Part shown: positions 9,055 to 17,588 of the stretch, piece by piece
How positions within the stretch are numbered: position 1 is the first letter of the stretch
Layout of the letters: each line of letters begins with the position of its first letter
Source: Chthonomonas sp. UBA2362
Lineage (GTDB): Bacteria; Armatimonadota; Fimbriimonadia; Fimbriimonadales; Fimbriimonadaceae
Direction: 5' to 3'
Assembly: GCA_002344135.1 (NCBI GenBank)
Contig: DDTO01000002.1
Location: 50,794-114,793, forward strand
DNA length: 64,000 bases
Program-made: the position numbers and the translations under genes
The notes under the pieces: generated by a model
Database searches by the model: none
Told to the model about the DNA's origin: nothing
What the model saw: only the letters and a program-made list of their open reading frames with translations

Positions 9055-9740
9055 GCCTTATCGCTCTCGCACCCAGCATGCCGTCCGCACCGGTGTTCAT
9101 GGCCATCCTACTGGTCATCTTCTTCGGAATCGGCCTCCACGAATACGCCCATGCGAAAATGGCGGACGCGGCGGGCGATCCGACGCCCGGCATGTACGGC
9201 CGGGTCACCCTCAACCTTTTCAAGCATTTCGATGTAGTCGGAACGATCATGATCATCTTCACGTCGATCGCAGGCGTCGGGATCGGATGGGGCAAGCCGG
9301 TGCCCATGGACCCGCGCCGCATGCGCAACCCGCGTTGGGATCACTTCGCCGCCGTCATCGCAGGACCGATCAGCAACATCCTCCAGGCCGCGGTTTACGC
9401 GATCATCCTGCGCGTCCTGGCGATGTCGGCGCCCGAACTGCTCGACAACATGTTCCTTCGGGCCTTCTTGATCCTGGGTGTGATGATCAACCTCTCCTTG
9501 TGCTTCTTCAACTTGCTGCCGATAGGGCCGCTTGACGGCATGTGGCTGCTCGGCACTTTTCTGCCCGATCGGACCCGCGACCGCTGGACACGCTGGAATC
9601 TCACCGTCGGCCAGTTCGTGTTCTTGTTTCTCGTGATCGCGGGGCAGCTTTCGGAGTTCAGCATCATCAGTACTCTGATCCTGCCGCCCATCGAGGCGCT
9701 CTTCCGCTTCTTCACCGGCATGGATACTCGCCTGGGCTAA
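9051..9740 (+). CDS. M50 family site-2 protease, polytopic membrane metalloprotease
   Basis: The 229-residue membrane protein carries the zinc motif HEYAH (His30, Glu31, His34) in its first helix and the second motif NLLPIGPLDG with Asp162. It belongs to the minimal M50B type without PDZ or CBS domains. Such proteases cut substrates within the membrane; the target is unknown. The ATG at 9051 overlaps the lysA stop (ATGA) and follows GGCGGGAGAG. Its stop shares three bases with the stop of the convergent nucleoside phosphorylase gene. Confidence 0.87.
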   Translation: MSLIALAPSMPSAPVFMAILLVIFFGIGLHEYAHAKMADAAGDPTPGMYGRVTLNLFKHFDVVGTIMIIFTSIAGVGIGWGKPVPMDPRRMRNPRWDHFAAVIAGPISNILQAAVYAIILRVLAMSAPELLDNMFLRAFLILGVMINLSLCFFNLLPIGPLDGMWLLGTFLPDRTRDRWTRWNLTVGQFVFLFLVIAGQLSEFSIISTLILPPIEALFRFFTGMDTRLG

Positions 9741-11032
9741 AGGATGAGCGGGCGGGCTTCCACCCGTGATTCGGACACCCGAAGAGCCGACGCGAGGCGA
9801 CCTTGCGCATGATCGGCGGCCGGCTCGCCGCTTGCGTGAATGCGAAAGACAGGCTGGCCGGGCTCGATGCGGTCTCCAACCGCCACCAAGCACTCGACCC
9901 CGACCGACGGGTCGATAGCCTGGCCCTTCTCCCGACGGCCGCCGCCCAAGTCGAGGACGGCCTCGCCCACTTGCGATGCATCCACCTCGGCGACCCACCC
10001 GGACGCCCCTTCATGGACAATCACGCGCAGAGACGGAGCGACCGGAAGACGAGCGTCGACTTCCTCGAGCGATGCAATGCCACTTTGGGCGAAGAACCAC
10101 TCCTCGGCCTTGCGATAGGCCTTGCCCTCGTCGAGGGCCTCTCGAGCCATCGCATATCCTGATTCCCTCTCTGAAGCTTTGCCGCCGGCCATGAGCGCTT
10201 CCCCGGCCAGCAACAGGCACAGTTCGCGAAACCGCGCCGGGCCGCCGCCGCGCAGGGTATGGATGGCCTCGCGAACCTCTAGGGCGTTCCCGACCGCTTC
10301 GCCCAGGGGCTGAGACATATCGGTGATCTCAGTCCACACGTCGAGGCCGCACAGCCTTCCGGTTTCGCGCAAGCAGTCCGCAAGCTGCCGCGCGCTCGCG
10401 AGTTCCGTCATGAACGCGCCAGACCCGCACTTCACGTCGAGCACGACGGTCTCAGCGCCGCCGGCAATCTTCTTGCTGAGGATGCTGCTGACGATCAGTG
10501 GGATGCTCGCAACGGTGGCGGTCACGTCGCGCAGGGCGTAGAGCTTGCCGTCGGCAGGTGCGAGGCGGGGGGTCTGGCCGGTGATCGCGACGCCGATCCG
10601 GCCGGCCTGCTCCTTGAGTTCCTCGGGGGTGAGGTTTATCCGAAACCCGGGCACGGATTCCAGCTTGTCGACGGTCCCGCCGGTGATGCCCAGTCCCCGC
10701 CCGCTCATCTTAGCCATCGTGATGCCGCACGAGGCGAGCAACGGGAGAAGCACGAGGGTCGTTTTGTCCCCCACGCCACCGGTGCTGTGCTTATCGAGCC
10801 ACGGCTTCGGCAGGCCGGTCAGGTCGACGCGCTCGCCGCTGTCGGCCATCGCCCGGGTAAGCCAGGCCGTCTCGTCGACGCCGAGCGGCCTCAAGACGGC
10901 CGCCATCAGCCAGGCCGCGACCTGGTAATCGGGGATCGTGCCCGCGGTGACGGCGTGCACGAGGAACCGGATCTCTTCCTCCGTGTGAACCCGACCATCC
11001 CGCCGGGCGGCGATGATGTCGAGAGCATTCAT
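9737..11032 (-). CDS. pdp: pyrimidine-nucleoside (thymidine) phosphorylase
   Basis: The 431-residue enzyme has the family signature KHSTGGVGDKTTLVLLP, SGRGLGITGGTVDKLE, and the phosphate/nucleoside-binding KIAGGAETVVLDVKCGSGAFM. It catalyses phosphorolysis of thymidine, uridine or deoxyuridine in nucleoside salvage. It lies 5 bases downstream of a nucleoside-type BMP lipoprotein on the same strand, so uptake and breakdown are probably linked. Whether it is thymidine-specific (DeoA) or broad (Pdp) cannot be told from sequence reading alone. Confidence 0.92.
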   Translation of the reverse strand: MNALDIIAARRDGRVHTEEEIRFLVHAVTAGTIPDYQVAAWLMAAVLRPLGVDETAWLTRAMADSGERVDLTGLPKPWLDKHSTGGVGDKTTLVLLPLLASCGITMAKMSGRGLGITGGTVDKLESVPGFRINLTPEELKEQAGRIGVAITGQTPRLAPADGKLYALRDVTATVASIPLIVSSILSKKIAGGAETVVLDVKCGSGAFMTELASARQLADCLRETGRLCGLDVWTEITDMSQPLGEAVGNALEVREAIHTLRGGGPARFRELCLLLAGEALMAGGKASERESGYAMAREALDEGKAYRKAEEWFFAQSGIASLEEVDARLPVAPSLRVIVHEGASGWVAEVDASQVGEAVLDLGGGRREKGQAIDPSVGVECLVAVGDRIEPGQPVFRIHASGEPAADHAQGRLASALRVSESRVEARPLIL

Positions 11033-11037
11033 GGAGG

Positions 11038-12108
11038 CTATTGCGGCTTGTACGCAGCGAGTTCTTCCAGGGTCGAAGGCACCTTCAAATCACCGGCGAC
11101 GATCTTGGCCTTGATGTCCTCGACCTTCTTGAGATTCTCTTCTCCGACCTTGTCCTTGGTGAACTCCATCTCGGTCAGGCCCACGCCGCCGACCTTCAGA
11201 TCGTAAACGACTTCGCCGGTGCTGAACTTGCCTTCCTTAACGTCCTTGATCGTCGAATAGACCGCCTCGTCGACGTGCTTGATCATGCTCGTCAGCACGT
11301 TTCCAGGGGCGACGCCGTCCTGGTTTCCGTCCACGCCGATGCCGAACTTGCCCTTTTCCTTTGCGGCGTCCAAGACACCGAGGCCGGCCCGACCCGCGGC
11401 GTGGTAGACGATATCGGCGCCCTGATCGAAGAGCAGGTTGGCCGCCGCCTTGGCGAGGTCTACGTTGTTCCAGTCGCCGGTGTACTTGGCGGGAAGAATC
11501 TCGATATCGGGTCGCGCCGTCTTCGCTCCCGCGGCGTAACCGCTGTAGAACTTCTTGATAAGCGGGATTTCTTGGCCACCGACAAAGCCGAGTTTGCCCG
11601 TCTTGGTCACGAGCCCGGCAAGGTAACCAGCGAGGAACGAGCCCTCTTCCTCTTTGAAGAGCAGCGCACGGACGTTCTTGAGGCCGAGGTCGGGGTTCGG
11701 CACCGCGTCGACGATCGCGAACTTGGTGTCCGGATACTGGGCGGCAACCTTCTCGAGGCTGTCCTTTTGGTTGATCCCGATGGCGAAGACGATATCGCAG
11801 CCCTGATCCGCCAGAGTCATCAGGTTGGTCTCGATGTCCTTGACGCTCTTGCTCTCGACGTGCTTTTCTTCGATTCCGAAGTCTGTTTGCGCTTTCTGCA
11901 CGCCGGCCCACGCGCTGTCGTTGAAGGATTTGTCACCGAGCCCGCCGCTGTCGAAGACGACGCCGACCTTGACCTTCTTCTCAGCGGTACTCCCGGTCTC
12001 GCTGGTCACCGTTTTGCCGGTGGCTTCTTCGGTCCGAGTCGATTCGGACGGCCCACATCCCGCCAACAGGCTCGCGGCAAGCAAGCCGAACACCCATCCA
12101 CGCTTCAT
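11038..12108 (-). CDS. BMP family (PnrA-like) nucleoside-binding lipoprotein
   Basis: The 356-residue protein is an ABC transporter substrate-binding lipoprotein with lipobox LLAGC (Cys19). Typical PnrA/TmpC segments include VVFDSGGLGDKSFNDSAWAG, CDIVFAIGINQKDS, FVGGQEIPLIKKFYSGYAAGA and IVYHAAGRAGLGVLDAA. Family members bind purine or pyrimidine nucleosides. No ABC ATPase or permease genes of this system are in the window. The ATG at 12108 is preferred over an upstream in-frame ATG at 12165 because the lipoprotein signal begins there and AGGAT precedes it. Confidence 0.88.
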   Translation of the reverse strand: MKRGWVFGLLAASLLAGCGPSESTRTEEATGKTVTSETGSTAEKKVKVGVVFDSGGLGDKSFNDSAWAGVQKAQTDFGIEEKHVESKSVKDIETNLMTLADQGCDIVFAIGINQKDSLEKVAAQYPDTKFAIVDAVPNPDLGLKNVRALLFKEEEGSFLAGYLAGLVTKTGKLGFVGGQEIPLIKKFYSGYAAGAKTARPDIEILPAKYTGDWNNVDLAKAAANLLFDQGADIVYHAAGRAGLGVLDAAKEKGKFGIGVDGNQDGVAPGNVLTSMIKHVDEAVYSTIKDVKEGKFSTGEVVYDLKVGGVGLTEMEFTKDKVGEENLKKVEDIKAKIVAGDLKVPSTLEELAAYKPQ

Positions 12109-12227
12109 TTGATCCTGCTCCTCATGGCTCGGCCCCTCGGGTCGAGTCGGGTAAACTGTGGGCATTATGGCCGAATGCCGGGGCCCGCGTTCCCGTGCTC
12201 AGCGCCTTCCCTAAGGAGCCGAATTCG

Positions 12228-12863
12228 TTGATCGTTTGCCACCTGACCAAGCCTGAATCCACTTTGGACCAAGTCCGCAAGGCCCACCCCAAACTGAAGC
12301 CCACGGATGCCGCTCTCATCGCGAGCAGCCTCGTCCTAAGCGGTCGATATGCCCTTGCCGTCTACGACGAAAAGGAGTACAGCTGGCCCGAGGACATCGA
12401 GAAGCTGACGAAGGCCATGCTCTCGCAGATGAAGCAGATCCAGGAGACCGTCGAAGTCGCCACGAAGAGGGCGCAGCGCGTCGCCATCGAGGAGGAGCCG
12501 GTCGAGGTCCGAATCGGGCTGCTCGCCAATTACGCCGCCGGCGAGAAGCTTCTGGGCGATCGAAAGGACTTGAAGACCCTGCTCGGCGACATCCTCAAGG
12601 CGGGGGTCGAGTTCCAGTTCGGTCCGCAGGACATCATCGGCTGGCAATGGGCCCTCGACCGGGCGAATTGGCACACTTTGACCGACGGCGAGCTCACTCG
12701 ACGAGTGAAGCTTAAGGCGACGTTCCAGGATAACTCGGTCGGTGTCGAACTGGGCGCGTCGGGGACTCGCAAGCGTGTGGCCAAGCCGAAGCCCGCGCCC
12801 GCCCCTGTCCCCGACCTCGAAGACGAGGAACCGGCCGTCGAAGCCGAGGCCCCGGAAAGCTAG
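12228..12863 (+). CDS. uncharacterised cytoplasmic protein upstream of glmU
   Basis: The product of about 211 residues has no signal peptide or membrane segment. A compact mixed region (about 1-170) is followed by a proline- and acid-rich tail (KPKPAPAPVP, then EDEEPAVEAEAPES). I do not recognise the family. The TTG start at 12228 is chosen because AAGGAG lies at 12213-12218; a GTG at 12195 in the same frame has no such site. It ends 12 bases before glmU and is probably co-transcribed with it. Confidence 0.65.
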   Translation: MIVCHLTKPESTLDQVRKAHPKLKPTDAALIASSLVLSGRYALAVYDEKEYSWPEDIEKLTKAMLSQMKQIQETVEVATKRAQRVAIEEEPVEVRIGLLANYAAGEKLLGDRKDLKTLLGDILKAGVEFQFGPQDIIGWQWALDRANWHTLTDGELTRRVKLKATFQDNSVGVELGASGTRKRVAKPKPAPAPVPDLEDEEPAVEAEAPES

Positions 12864-12875
12864 ATCGAGCCCTCC

Positions 12876-14264
12876 ATGAAGTCCGTCTCCATCCTCGCCG
12901 GTATAGTTCTCGCCGCCGGCAAGGGCACCCGCATGAAGTCGGACCAGCCGAAGGCCCTCTTCCCCATCATCGGGCTCCCGATGGCCGAGTGGGTCGGGCG
13001 GGCGATGCGCGAAGCCGGCATCGAAAAGCCTATCGTTGTGATTGGCCATCAGGCCGACCTTGTTCGCGAACGCTTGAGCGAGTCCTACGGCTACGCCCTT
13101 CAGGCCGAGCAGCATGGAACCGGGCATGCCGTTTCGATGGCGCGAGAAGCCCTTGACGGCTACGATGGACCCGTTCTCATAGCCCCCGGCGACGCGCCGC
13201 TCCTCGACGGGGAGGCTCTGCAGGCCCTCGCCCAGCATCATGCAAAGACCGGCGCGGTCGCCACCCTTGCCACGACCACCCCCGCCGATCCGACCGGGTA
13301 CGGGCGCATCGTCCGCTGCTCCACGGGTGGGGTCTCCCGCATCGTCGAGGAACGGGATGCGAGCGACGATGAACGCCGCATCGGCGAAGTCAACGCCGGC
13401 ATCTACTGCTTCGACTGCCAGGCCCTCTTCGAGGCCCTGCCCCGGCTGGGCAGCGCCAATGCTCAGGGCGAGTTCTACTTGACCGACGTCATTGCTCTTC
13501 TCGCAGATGCCGGCAGGGTCGAGACTCTCTCCCTGCCTGAAGAGGCCGTGGCGGGTGTGAACGACCGCTGGCAGCTGGCGGAAGCCGAGGCGACCCTCCG
13601 CCGCAGAATTCTCCGCCGGCACGCTCTCGCCGGGGTCACCATCGTCGATCCGGGCACGACCATCGTCGGGCCAGACGTGCGGATCGGCGGGGACGTGGAG
13701 ATTCTCCCCAATACGATCGTCCTTGGCGAGACCGTCATCGAGAGCGGGGCGATCATCGGTCCAGGCAGCGTGGTGAAAGACTCGCAGATCGGCACAAACT
13801 GCGAGGTCCTCATGAGCCATTTGGCAAGGGCCGTCATGAAGGAAGGGTCGAAGTGCGGACCCTTTGCGAACCTGCGACCCGGTGCGGTGATCGGAGAGGG
13901 CGCCAAGGTCGGCAACTTCGTCGAGATCAAGAAGTCGTCGCTCGGAGCGGGTGCCTCGGTGGCCCATCTCACCTATTTGGGCGACGCGACCGTCGGTGAG
14001 GGAACCAATGTCGGGGCGGGAACGATCACCTGCAATTACGACGGTTTCGACAAGAGCCCGACCAAAATCGGCGCCAATGCCTTCATCGGATCGAACTCCA
14101 CGCTGGTCGCTCCTGTTACAATCGGAGACGGTGCCATCATCGGCGCCGGCAGCGTCATCACGACCGACGTCCCGGGCGATGCCCTCGGATTGGGTCGATC
14201 GAGGCAGGAGAACAAGGAACAGTGGGCACCACAATGGCGAGAACGAAAGCGACGGCCTCGATAG
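12876..14264 (+). CDS. glmU: bifunctional GlmU: GlcN-1-P acetyltransferase / GlcNAc-1-P uridyltransferase
   Basis: GlmU makes UDP-GlcNAc for peptidoglycan in two steps. The N-terminal nucleotidyltransferase half shows VLAAGKGTRMKSDQPKALFP, EQHGTGHAV, PGDAPLL and YGRIVR. The C-terminal left-handed beta-helix carries hexapeptide repeats with LRPGAVIGEGAKVGNFVEIK and the acetyltransferase segment GAGTITCNYDGFDK. The 462-residue length is normal. The last 40 or so bases overlap prs. The glmS gene of the same pathway is at 46618-48447, and glmM is not in the window. Confidence 0.96.
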   Translation: MKSVSILAGIVLAAGKGTRMKSDQPKALFPIIGLPMAEWVGRAMREAGIEKPIVVIGHQADLVRERLSESYGYALQAEQHGTGHAVSMAREALDGYDGPVLIAPGDAPLLDGEALQALAQHHAKTGAVATLATTTPADPTGYGRIVRCSTGGVSRIVEERDASDDERRIGEVNAGIYCFDCQALFEALPRLGSANAQGEFYLTDVIALLADAGRVETLSLPEEAVAGVNDRWQLAEAEATLRRRILRRHALAGVTIVDPGTTIVGPDVRIGGDVEILPNTIVLGETVIESGAIIGPGSVVKDSQIGTNCEVLMSHLARAVMKEGSKCGPFANLRPGAVIGEGAKVGNFVEIKKSSLGAGASVAHLTYLGDATVGEGTNVGAGTITCNYDGFDKSPTKIGANAFIGSNSTLVAPVTIGDGAIIGAGSVITTDVPGDALGLGRSRQENKEQWAPQWRERKRRPR

Positions 14265-15232
14265 AAACACGAGACCTGTCGGGAATGAAGCTCTTCTCGG
14301 GCAACGCGCACCGGGAACTGGCCGATCGCGTCGCCGACTATCTCGGCATCCCCCTCGGACGCCTCACGTCGACCAAGTTTTCCGATGGCGAAATCCGCGT
14401 CATGGTGGACGAAAGCGCGCGAGGCAACGACGTGTTCCTCCTCCAGCCCACCTGCTATCCCGCTAACGACACGCTTGTCGAACTGCTCATCATGCTCGAC
14501 GCCTTTCGACGGGCGAGCGCGCAGCGACTCACCGTGGTCATCCCGTACTTCGGCTACGCTCGGCAGGACAAGAAGACCAAGCCCCGAGAGCCGATCACGG
14601 CCCGGCTCATGGCCGACCTGATCGGCATGTCAGGCGCCCAGCGTATCGTCTGCGTGGACCTTCACGCCGAGCAGATTCAAGGTTTCTTTAACATTCCGGT
14701 CGATCACTTGTACGCCGGACCGATCCTCGGTCGCTGGATGATCGACCAAGGTTACGCCGAGGAGGAGAACTTGGTCGTCGTGAGCCCGGACGTGGCGGGG
14801 GTCGGCCGCGCGAGGTCACTAGCCGAAATGCTCGGCGGCGTTCCGATCGCGATCATCGCCAAGCGGCGGCCGGAGCCTAACAAGGTCGACATCATCGAGG
14901 TCATCGGCGACGTCGCCGGCAAGAAGTGCGTGATGATCGACGACATGATCGACACCGGCGGCTCCATCATCACGGGCGCGGAAGTCATCCTCAAGCGCGG
15001 CGCGACCGAAGTCGTCGCCTGCTGCACCCACGCCGTGTTCAGCGGCAACGCGAGCCAACGGCTGCAAGACAGCGTGGTTTCCCGCGTCATCTGCACGGAC
15101 ACGGTGCCGATTCCGAGCGTGAAGATGTTCCCGAAGCTGACGGTCCTTCCCTCCGCGCCGCTCCTTGGCGAGGCGATCCGTCGGATTCACCTCAACGAAT
15201 CGGTCAGCGAACTCTTCGACGACTGGCGATAG
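14222..15232 (+). CDS. prs: ribose-phosphate pyrophosphokinase
   Basis: Prs makes PRPP from ribose-5-phosphate and ATP. Diagnostic segments are MKLFSGNAHRELADRVA, KFSDGEIRVMVDESARGNDVF, PYFGYARQDKKTKPREPI, VCVDLHAEQIQGFFNIPVDH and the PRPP loop VMIDDMIDTGGSI. The start is uncertain. GTG 14222 has AGGAG 11 bases upstream, ATG 14234 is also possible, and ATG 14285 would give the usual N-terminus without overlapping glmU but has a poor ribosome site. The glmU-prs pairing is common in bacteria. Confidence 0.94.
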   Translation: MGTTMARTKATASIETRDLSGMKLFSGNAHRELADRVADYLGIPLGRLTSTKFSDGEIRVMVDESARGNDVFLLQPTCYPANDTLVELLIMLDAFRRASAQRLTVVIPYFGYARQDKKTKPREPITARLMADLIGMSGAQRIVCVDLHAEQIQGFFNIPVDHLYAGPILGRWMIDQGYAEEENLVVVSPDVAGVGRARSLAEMLGGVPIAIIAKRRPEPNKVDIIEVIGDVAGKKCVMIDDMIDTGGSIITGAEVILKRGATEVVACCTHAVFSGNASQRLQDSVVSRVICTDTVPIPSVKMFPKLTVLPSAPLLGEAIRRIHLNESVSELFDDWR

Positions 15233-15268
15233 CCCAGCACCCCGCTCACTTCGCGCTCTTCATTCGGC

Positions 15269-16645
15269 CTACGGCGGCCAGATCGCCAGCGCCGCCGCGC
15301 CGTAGAGGCCGGCGTCCTCGCCGTAGGGAGAGCGAAGTGCATCGAGCCCGAGCCACGGGGCGAGTCCGACGCCGCCGCAGACGATCACCGCATCGGGAAG
15401 CATCAGAGCGCGAATGAGCGCAAGGGCCGCGATCGCGGCTTGGCTGGCGGCGGCCCGGGCCTCGGGGCTCGCCCTCGCTCCGAGCGCCGCGCCACCGAGA
15501 ACCTCTTCGATCGAGCCACCCCCGAGCACGACGTCATTGAAGCGCGGATACTCGCCATCGGGACCCATGAGCAGTCGACCTCGGTCGACCAGGCCGAAGC
15601 CGACGCCGGTCCCCAGGGCGAGAGTGGCGACGCGTCGCCCGGCAAAGACGGGCAGGCAGGCGTGGCCCCATGCGGTGGCCAAGCCGTCGTTAAGGGCGAT
15701 CGTCTCGAAGCCCTCGAACTCGAAGCGCGTGCCGACGTGGTTCGGAATGATCGGCTTGGCCTCGATAACGACCCCAGTAACGGGATCGACCACGCCCCCG
15801 GTCCCGACGCCGACCCGCTCTGCTCCACCGGCCCGCGCGCGCATCCAGTCTAGGCGTTCGTCGGGGTTTGCCGGGGTAGGAATGCGCTCCGATTCGACGA
15901 GCGTCCATTCACGGAATCTTCCGCAGCGCAGCCAGGTGCCGCCGATGTCGAACGCGACGACTTCCTTGGGGGTCTGCGTCGCCTTCACGAAGCGCCGAGT
16001 TTGCTTAAACGGGTCGTTCAAAGCTCCGCCCACGACGACTCCTACGGCACCGATCGCGAGGGCTGCTCGCGCTTGCCAGGGCTCGGTGTATCGGCCCTCC
16101 GCCAAGACCGGGATCGTCACTCGCTGGACGATCTGCCCTAGCGTTTCGAGGTCGGGCTCGTCTCCGGGCGGCGCTTCAGCCGTGTACCCGCAAAGCGTCG
16201 TGGAGACCAGATCGACGCCAGCGCTTTCTGCCGCCACCGCAGACTCGAGGGAGTCGCAGTCGCCGATGGCGAGCTTTCCCGCCCGGTGGATCGCATCGAC
16301 AAGGGCGGACAGCGAGACCCCGTCCGGTCGCGGCCGGATCGTGGCATCGAGAGCGATGGCCTCGCAGGGGGCCTGCGCAAGGACGCCGACGTCCTTGAGG
16401 GTCGGCGTGATGTAGACCGGGGAGCCATCGTACTTGCGCTTGATGAGCCCGATCAGTGGGCCCAGATTCGCCTTGGCGAAGGCGCTAACCGCTGCCGGAC
16501 CTTCAACCCGAAACACACTTGCCCCGGCCCGGCTCGATGCCTGGGCCAGCCGAACGAGAGTTTCGGGATCGCCCAGGGGCGAACCCGGCGAGGCCTGCAC
16601 GCTGGCCACGATCGGGCACCGCCGGAACCAATCGAGAAGGGTCAC
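15269..16645 (-). CDS. fused NanE epimerase and ROK-type kinase (NanE-NanK)
   Basis: The 458-residue protein joins two enzymes of N-acetylmannosamine catabolism. Residues 1 to about 222 match N-acetylmannosamine-6-phosphate 2-epimerase (IVASVQASPGSPL, LIGLIKRKYDGSPVYITPTL, LALDATIRPRP-like EAIALDATIR). From about 229 a ROK sugar kinase begins with VAFDIGGTWLR and continues with GTGGVVDPVTG and LALGTGVGFGLV. The ROK part lacks the usual GH and CxCGxxGC zinc signature, reading GPDGEYPRFNDVVLGGG instead, so substrate and activity need care. It overlaps the upstream lipoprotein gene by 4 bases. No sialic acid lyase or transporter is nearby, so it may recycle amino sugars made around GlmU/GlmS. 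Confidence 0.83.
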   Translation of the reverse strand: MTLLDWFRRCPIVASVQASPGSPLGDPETLVRLAQASSRAGASVFRVEGPAAVSAFAKANLGPLIGLIKRKYDGSPVYITPTLKDVGVLAQAPCEAIALDATIRPRPDGVSLSALVDAIHRAGKLAIGDCDSLESAVAAESAGVDLVSTTLCGYTAEAPPGDEPDLETLGQIVQRVTIPVLAEGRYTEPWQARAALAIGAVGVVVGGALNDPFKQTRRFVKATQTPKEVVAFDIGGTWLRCGRFREWTLVESERIPTPANPDERLDWMRARAGGAERVGVGTGGVVDPVTGVVIEAKPIIPNHVGTRFEFEGFETIALNDGLATAWGHACLPVFAGRRVATLALGTGVGFGLVDRGRLLMGPDGEYPRFNDVVLGGGSIEEVLGGAALGARASPEARAAASQAAIAALALIRALMLPDAVIVCGGVGLAPWLGLDALRSPYGEDAGLYGAAALAIWPP

Positions 16646-16929
16646 TCGTCGCCGCTGTCGGGTGGCGTCGGGCGCGACTTACCGGCGGCGGTCTCCCGGG
16701 CCTTCTCTTTGGCGGCCTGCTGGACCCCGCCGCCTCCCGCGCCTTGAAGGCTCTCGCTGCCCGTCATGGGCGTGACTGGCCCCGCCGACGGCGACAGGGG
16801 CTGCACCCCAGCCTCCGGCGTGGGCGCCGGCGGGTCGAGCGCGGCATCCGGTGTCGCCGGCTCTTTCGGCGAACAAGAGGCTGCCGCGAGGGACAGCGCG
16901 AGGGCGACGACCCAACCGATTCGATTCAT
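16642..16929 (-). CDS. small proline-rich lipoprotein
   Basis: The 95-residue product starts with a lipoprotein signal (MNRIGWVVALALSLAAASC, Cys19). The rest is a low-complexity proline, alanine and glycine-rich chain without recognisable domain. Its stop overlaps the start of the NanE-kinase fusion by 4 bases, so it is translated in the same operon. No function can be assigned. It could be an envelope tether or a spurious low-complexity reading frame, but the clean lipobox argues that it is real. Confidence 0.6.
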   Translation of the reverse strand: MNRIGWVVALALSLAAASCSPKEPATPDAALDPPAPTPEAGVQPLSPSAGPVTPMTGSESLQGAGGGGVQQAAKEKARETAAGKSRPTPPDSGDE

Positions 16930-16965
16930 AGTCCGATTATGGCCCCCGGTGCTACCATTGATCGC

Positions 16966-17376
16966 ATGAATCGCCTGTGTCGCGCTTCCCTCGTTCTCCT
17001 CTTACTTCTCGCGTCCGCCGCCTTCGCCGGGGAGCAACTCACGGTAGAGGCACTTCTCAAGAACGCCAAAGCCCACGACGGCAAAACCGTCGCCGTCATC
17101 GGTACGGTGACCGAGTACAACGAGAAGACTTCGAAGCGAGGCAATCCTTACGTGACCTTCAAGCTCAAGGGCACGAAAGAGGTCGCGGCGGTCTATCTTC
17201 AAGGCCGCCTCAAGAAGGCCTGCAAGAACGGTGATACGGTGATCGTCGAGGGCAAGTTCGTGCGCGAGAAGAAGGTCGGTGAGGCAGTCTATAAGAACGA
17301 GATCGATGCAACCCCCGCCAAAGGGGCCGCGGACCGGGTCAAGATCGTTCCGAAGAGCAAACCCGGTAAAGAATGA
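16966..17376 (+). CDS. secreted OB-fold protein
   Basis: The 136-residue protein has a signal peptide (MNRLCRASLVLLLLLASAAFA, cleavage before GEQL). An OB-fold-like domain follows: GKTVAVIGTVTEYNEKTSKRG, PYVTFKLKGTKEVAAVYLQG, NGDTVIVEGKFVREKKVG. It resembles the short exported OB-fold (tRNA-anti-like or BOF) proteins whose ligand is unknown. It is divergent from the lipoprotein gene with only 36 bases between the two starts. Confidence 0.65.
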   Translation: MNRLCRASLVLLLLLASAAFAGEQLTVEALLKNAKAHDGKTVAVIGTVTEYNEKTSKRGNPYVTFKLKGTKEVAAVYLQGRLKKACKNGDTVIVEGKFVREKKVGEAVYKNEIDATPAKGAADRVKIVPKSKPGKE

Positions 17377-17529
17377 GTTAAAACGTCCCGGGACCGCGAT
17401 GCGACTCACCACCTCGATCCGTTAAGATAAGCAGAGATGGCACGACGAAATGCCTGGCTCGGGTGTTTTGCGTCCTGGCCACCGGCCTGGACCGACACGA
17501 TAATACGCGTGGACGAGATTCCCTTCGGG

Positions 17530-17570
17530 GGAGTCCGCGCGTGCCTTCGTGCGGACTCCTCTTCCGTTTT
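17530..17570 (+). terminator. terminator-like hairpin in the leader of the HNH gene
   Basis: GGAGTCCGC at 17530-17538 pairs perfectly with GCGGACTCC at 17551-17559 and is followed by TCTTCCGTTTT. It lies only 20-30 bases before the HNH start and after a possible GATAAT element (17499-17504). It could end transcription from upstream or act as an attenuator. The 213 bases between the OB-fold and HNH genes hold nothing else I can support. Confidence 0.6.
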
Positions 17571-17588
17571 CAGGGGGGTCGATTAGCC

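Noticed and set aside
12336..14270. Long minus-strand open frame opposite glmU and its upstream gene
   Set aside because: It is antisense to clear genes and lacks any domain; long antisense frames are expected in GC-rich DNA.
17438..17453. Sigma-54-like TGGCACG...ATGC motif
   Set aside because: The distance between the GG and GC elements is one base too long, and sigma-54 promoters are strict on this spacing.
17437..17586. 49-codon frame MARRNAWLGCF... before the HNH gene
   Set aside because: It runs through the terminator-like hairpin, has no convincing ribosome site and shows no protein-like pattern.
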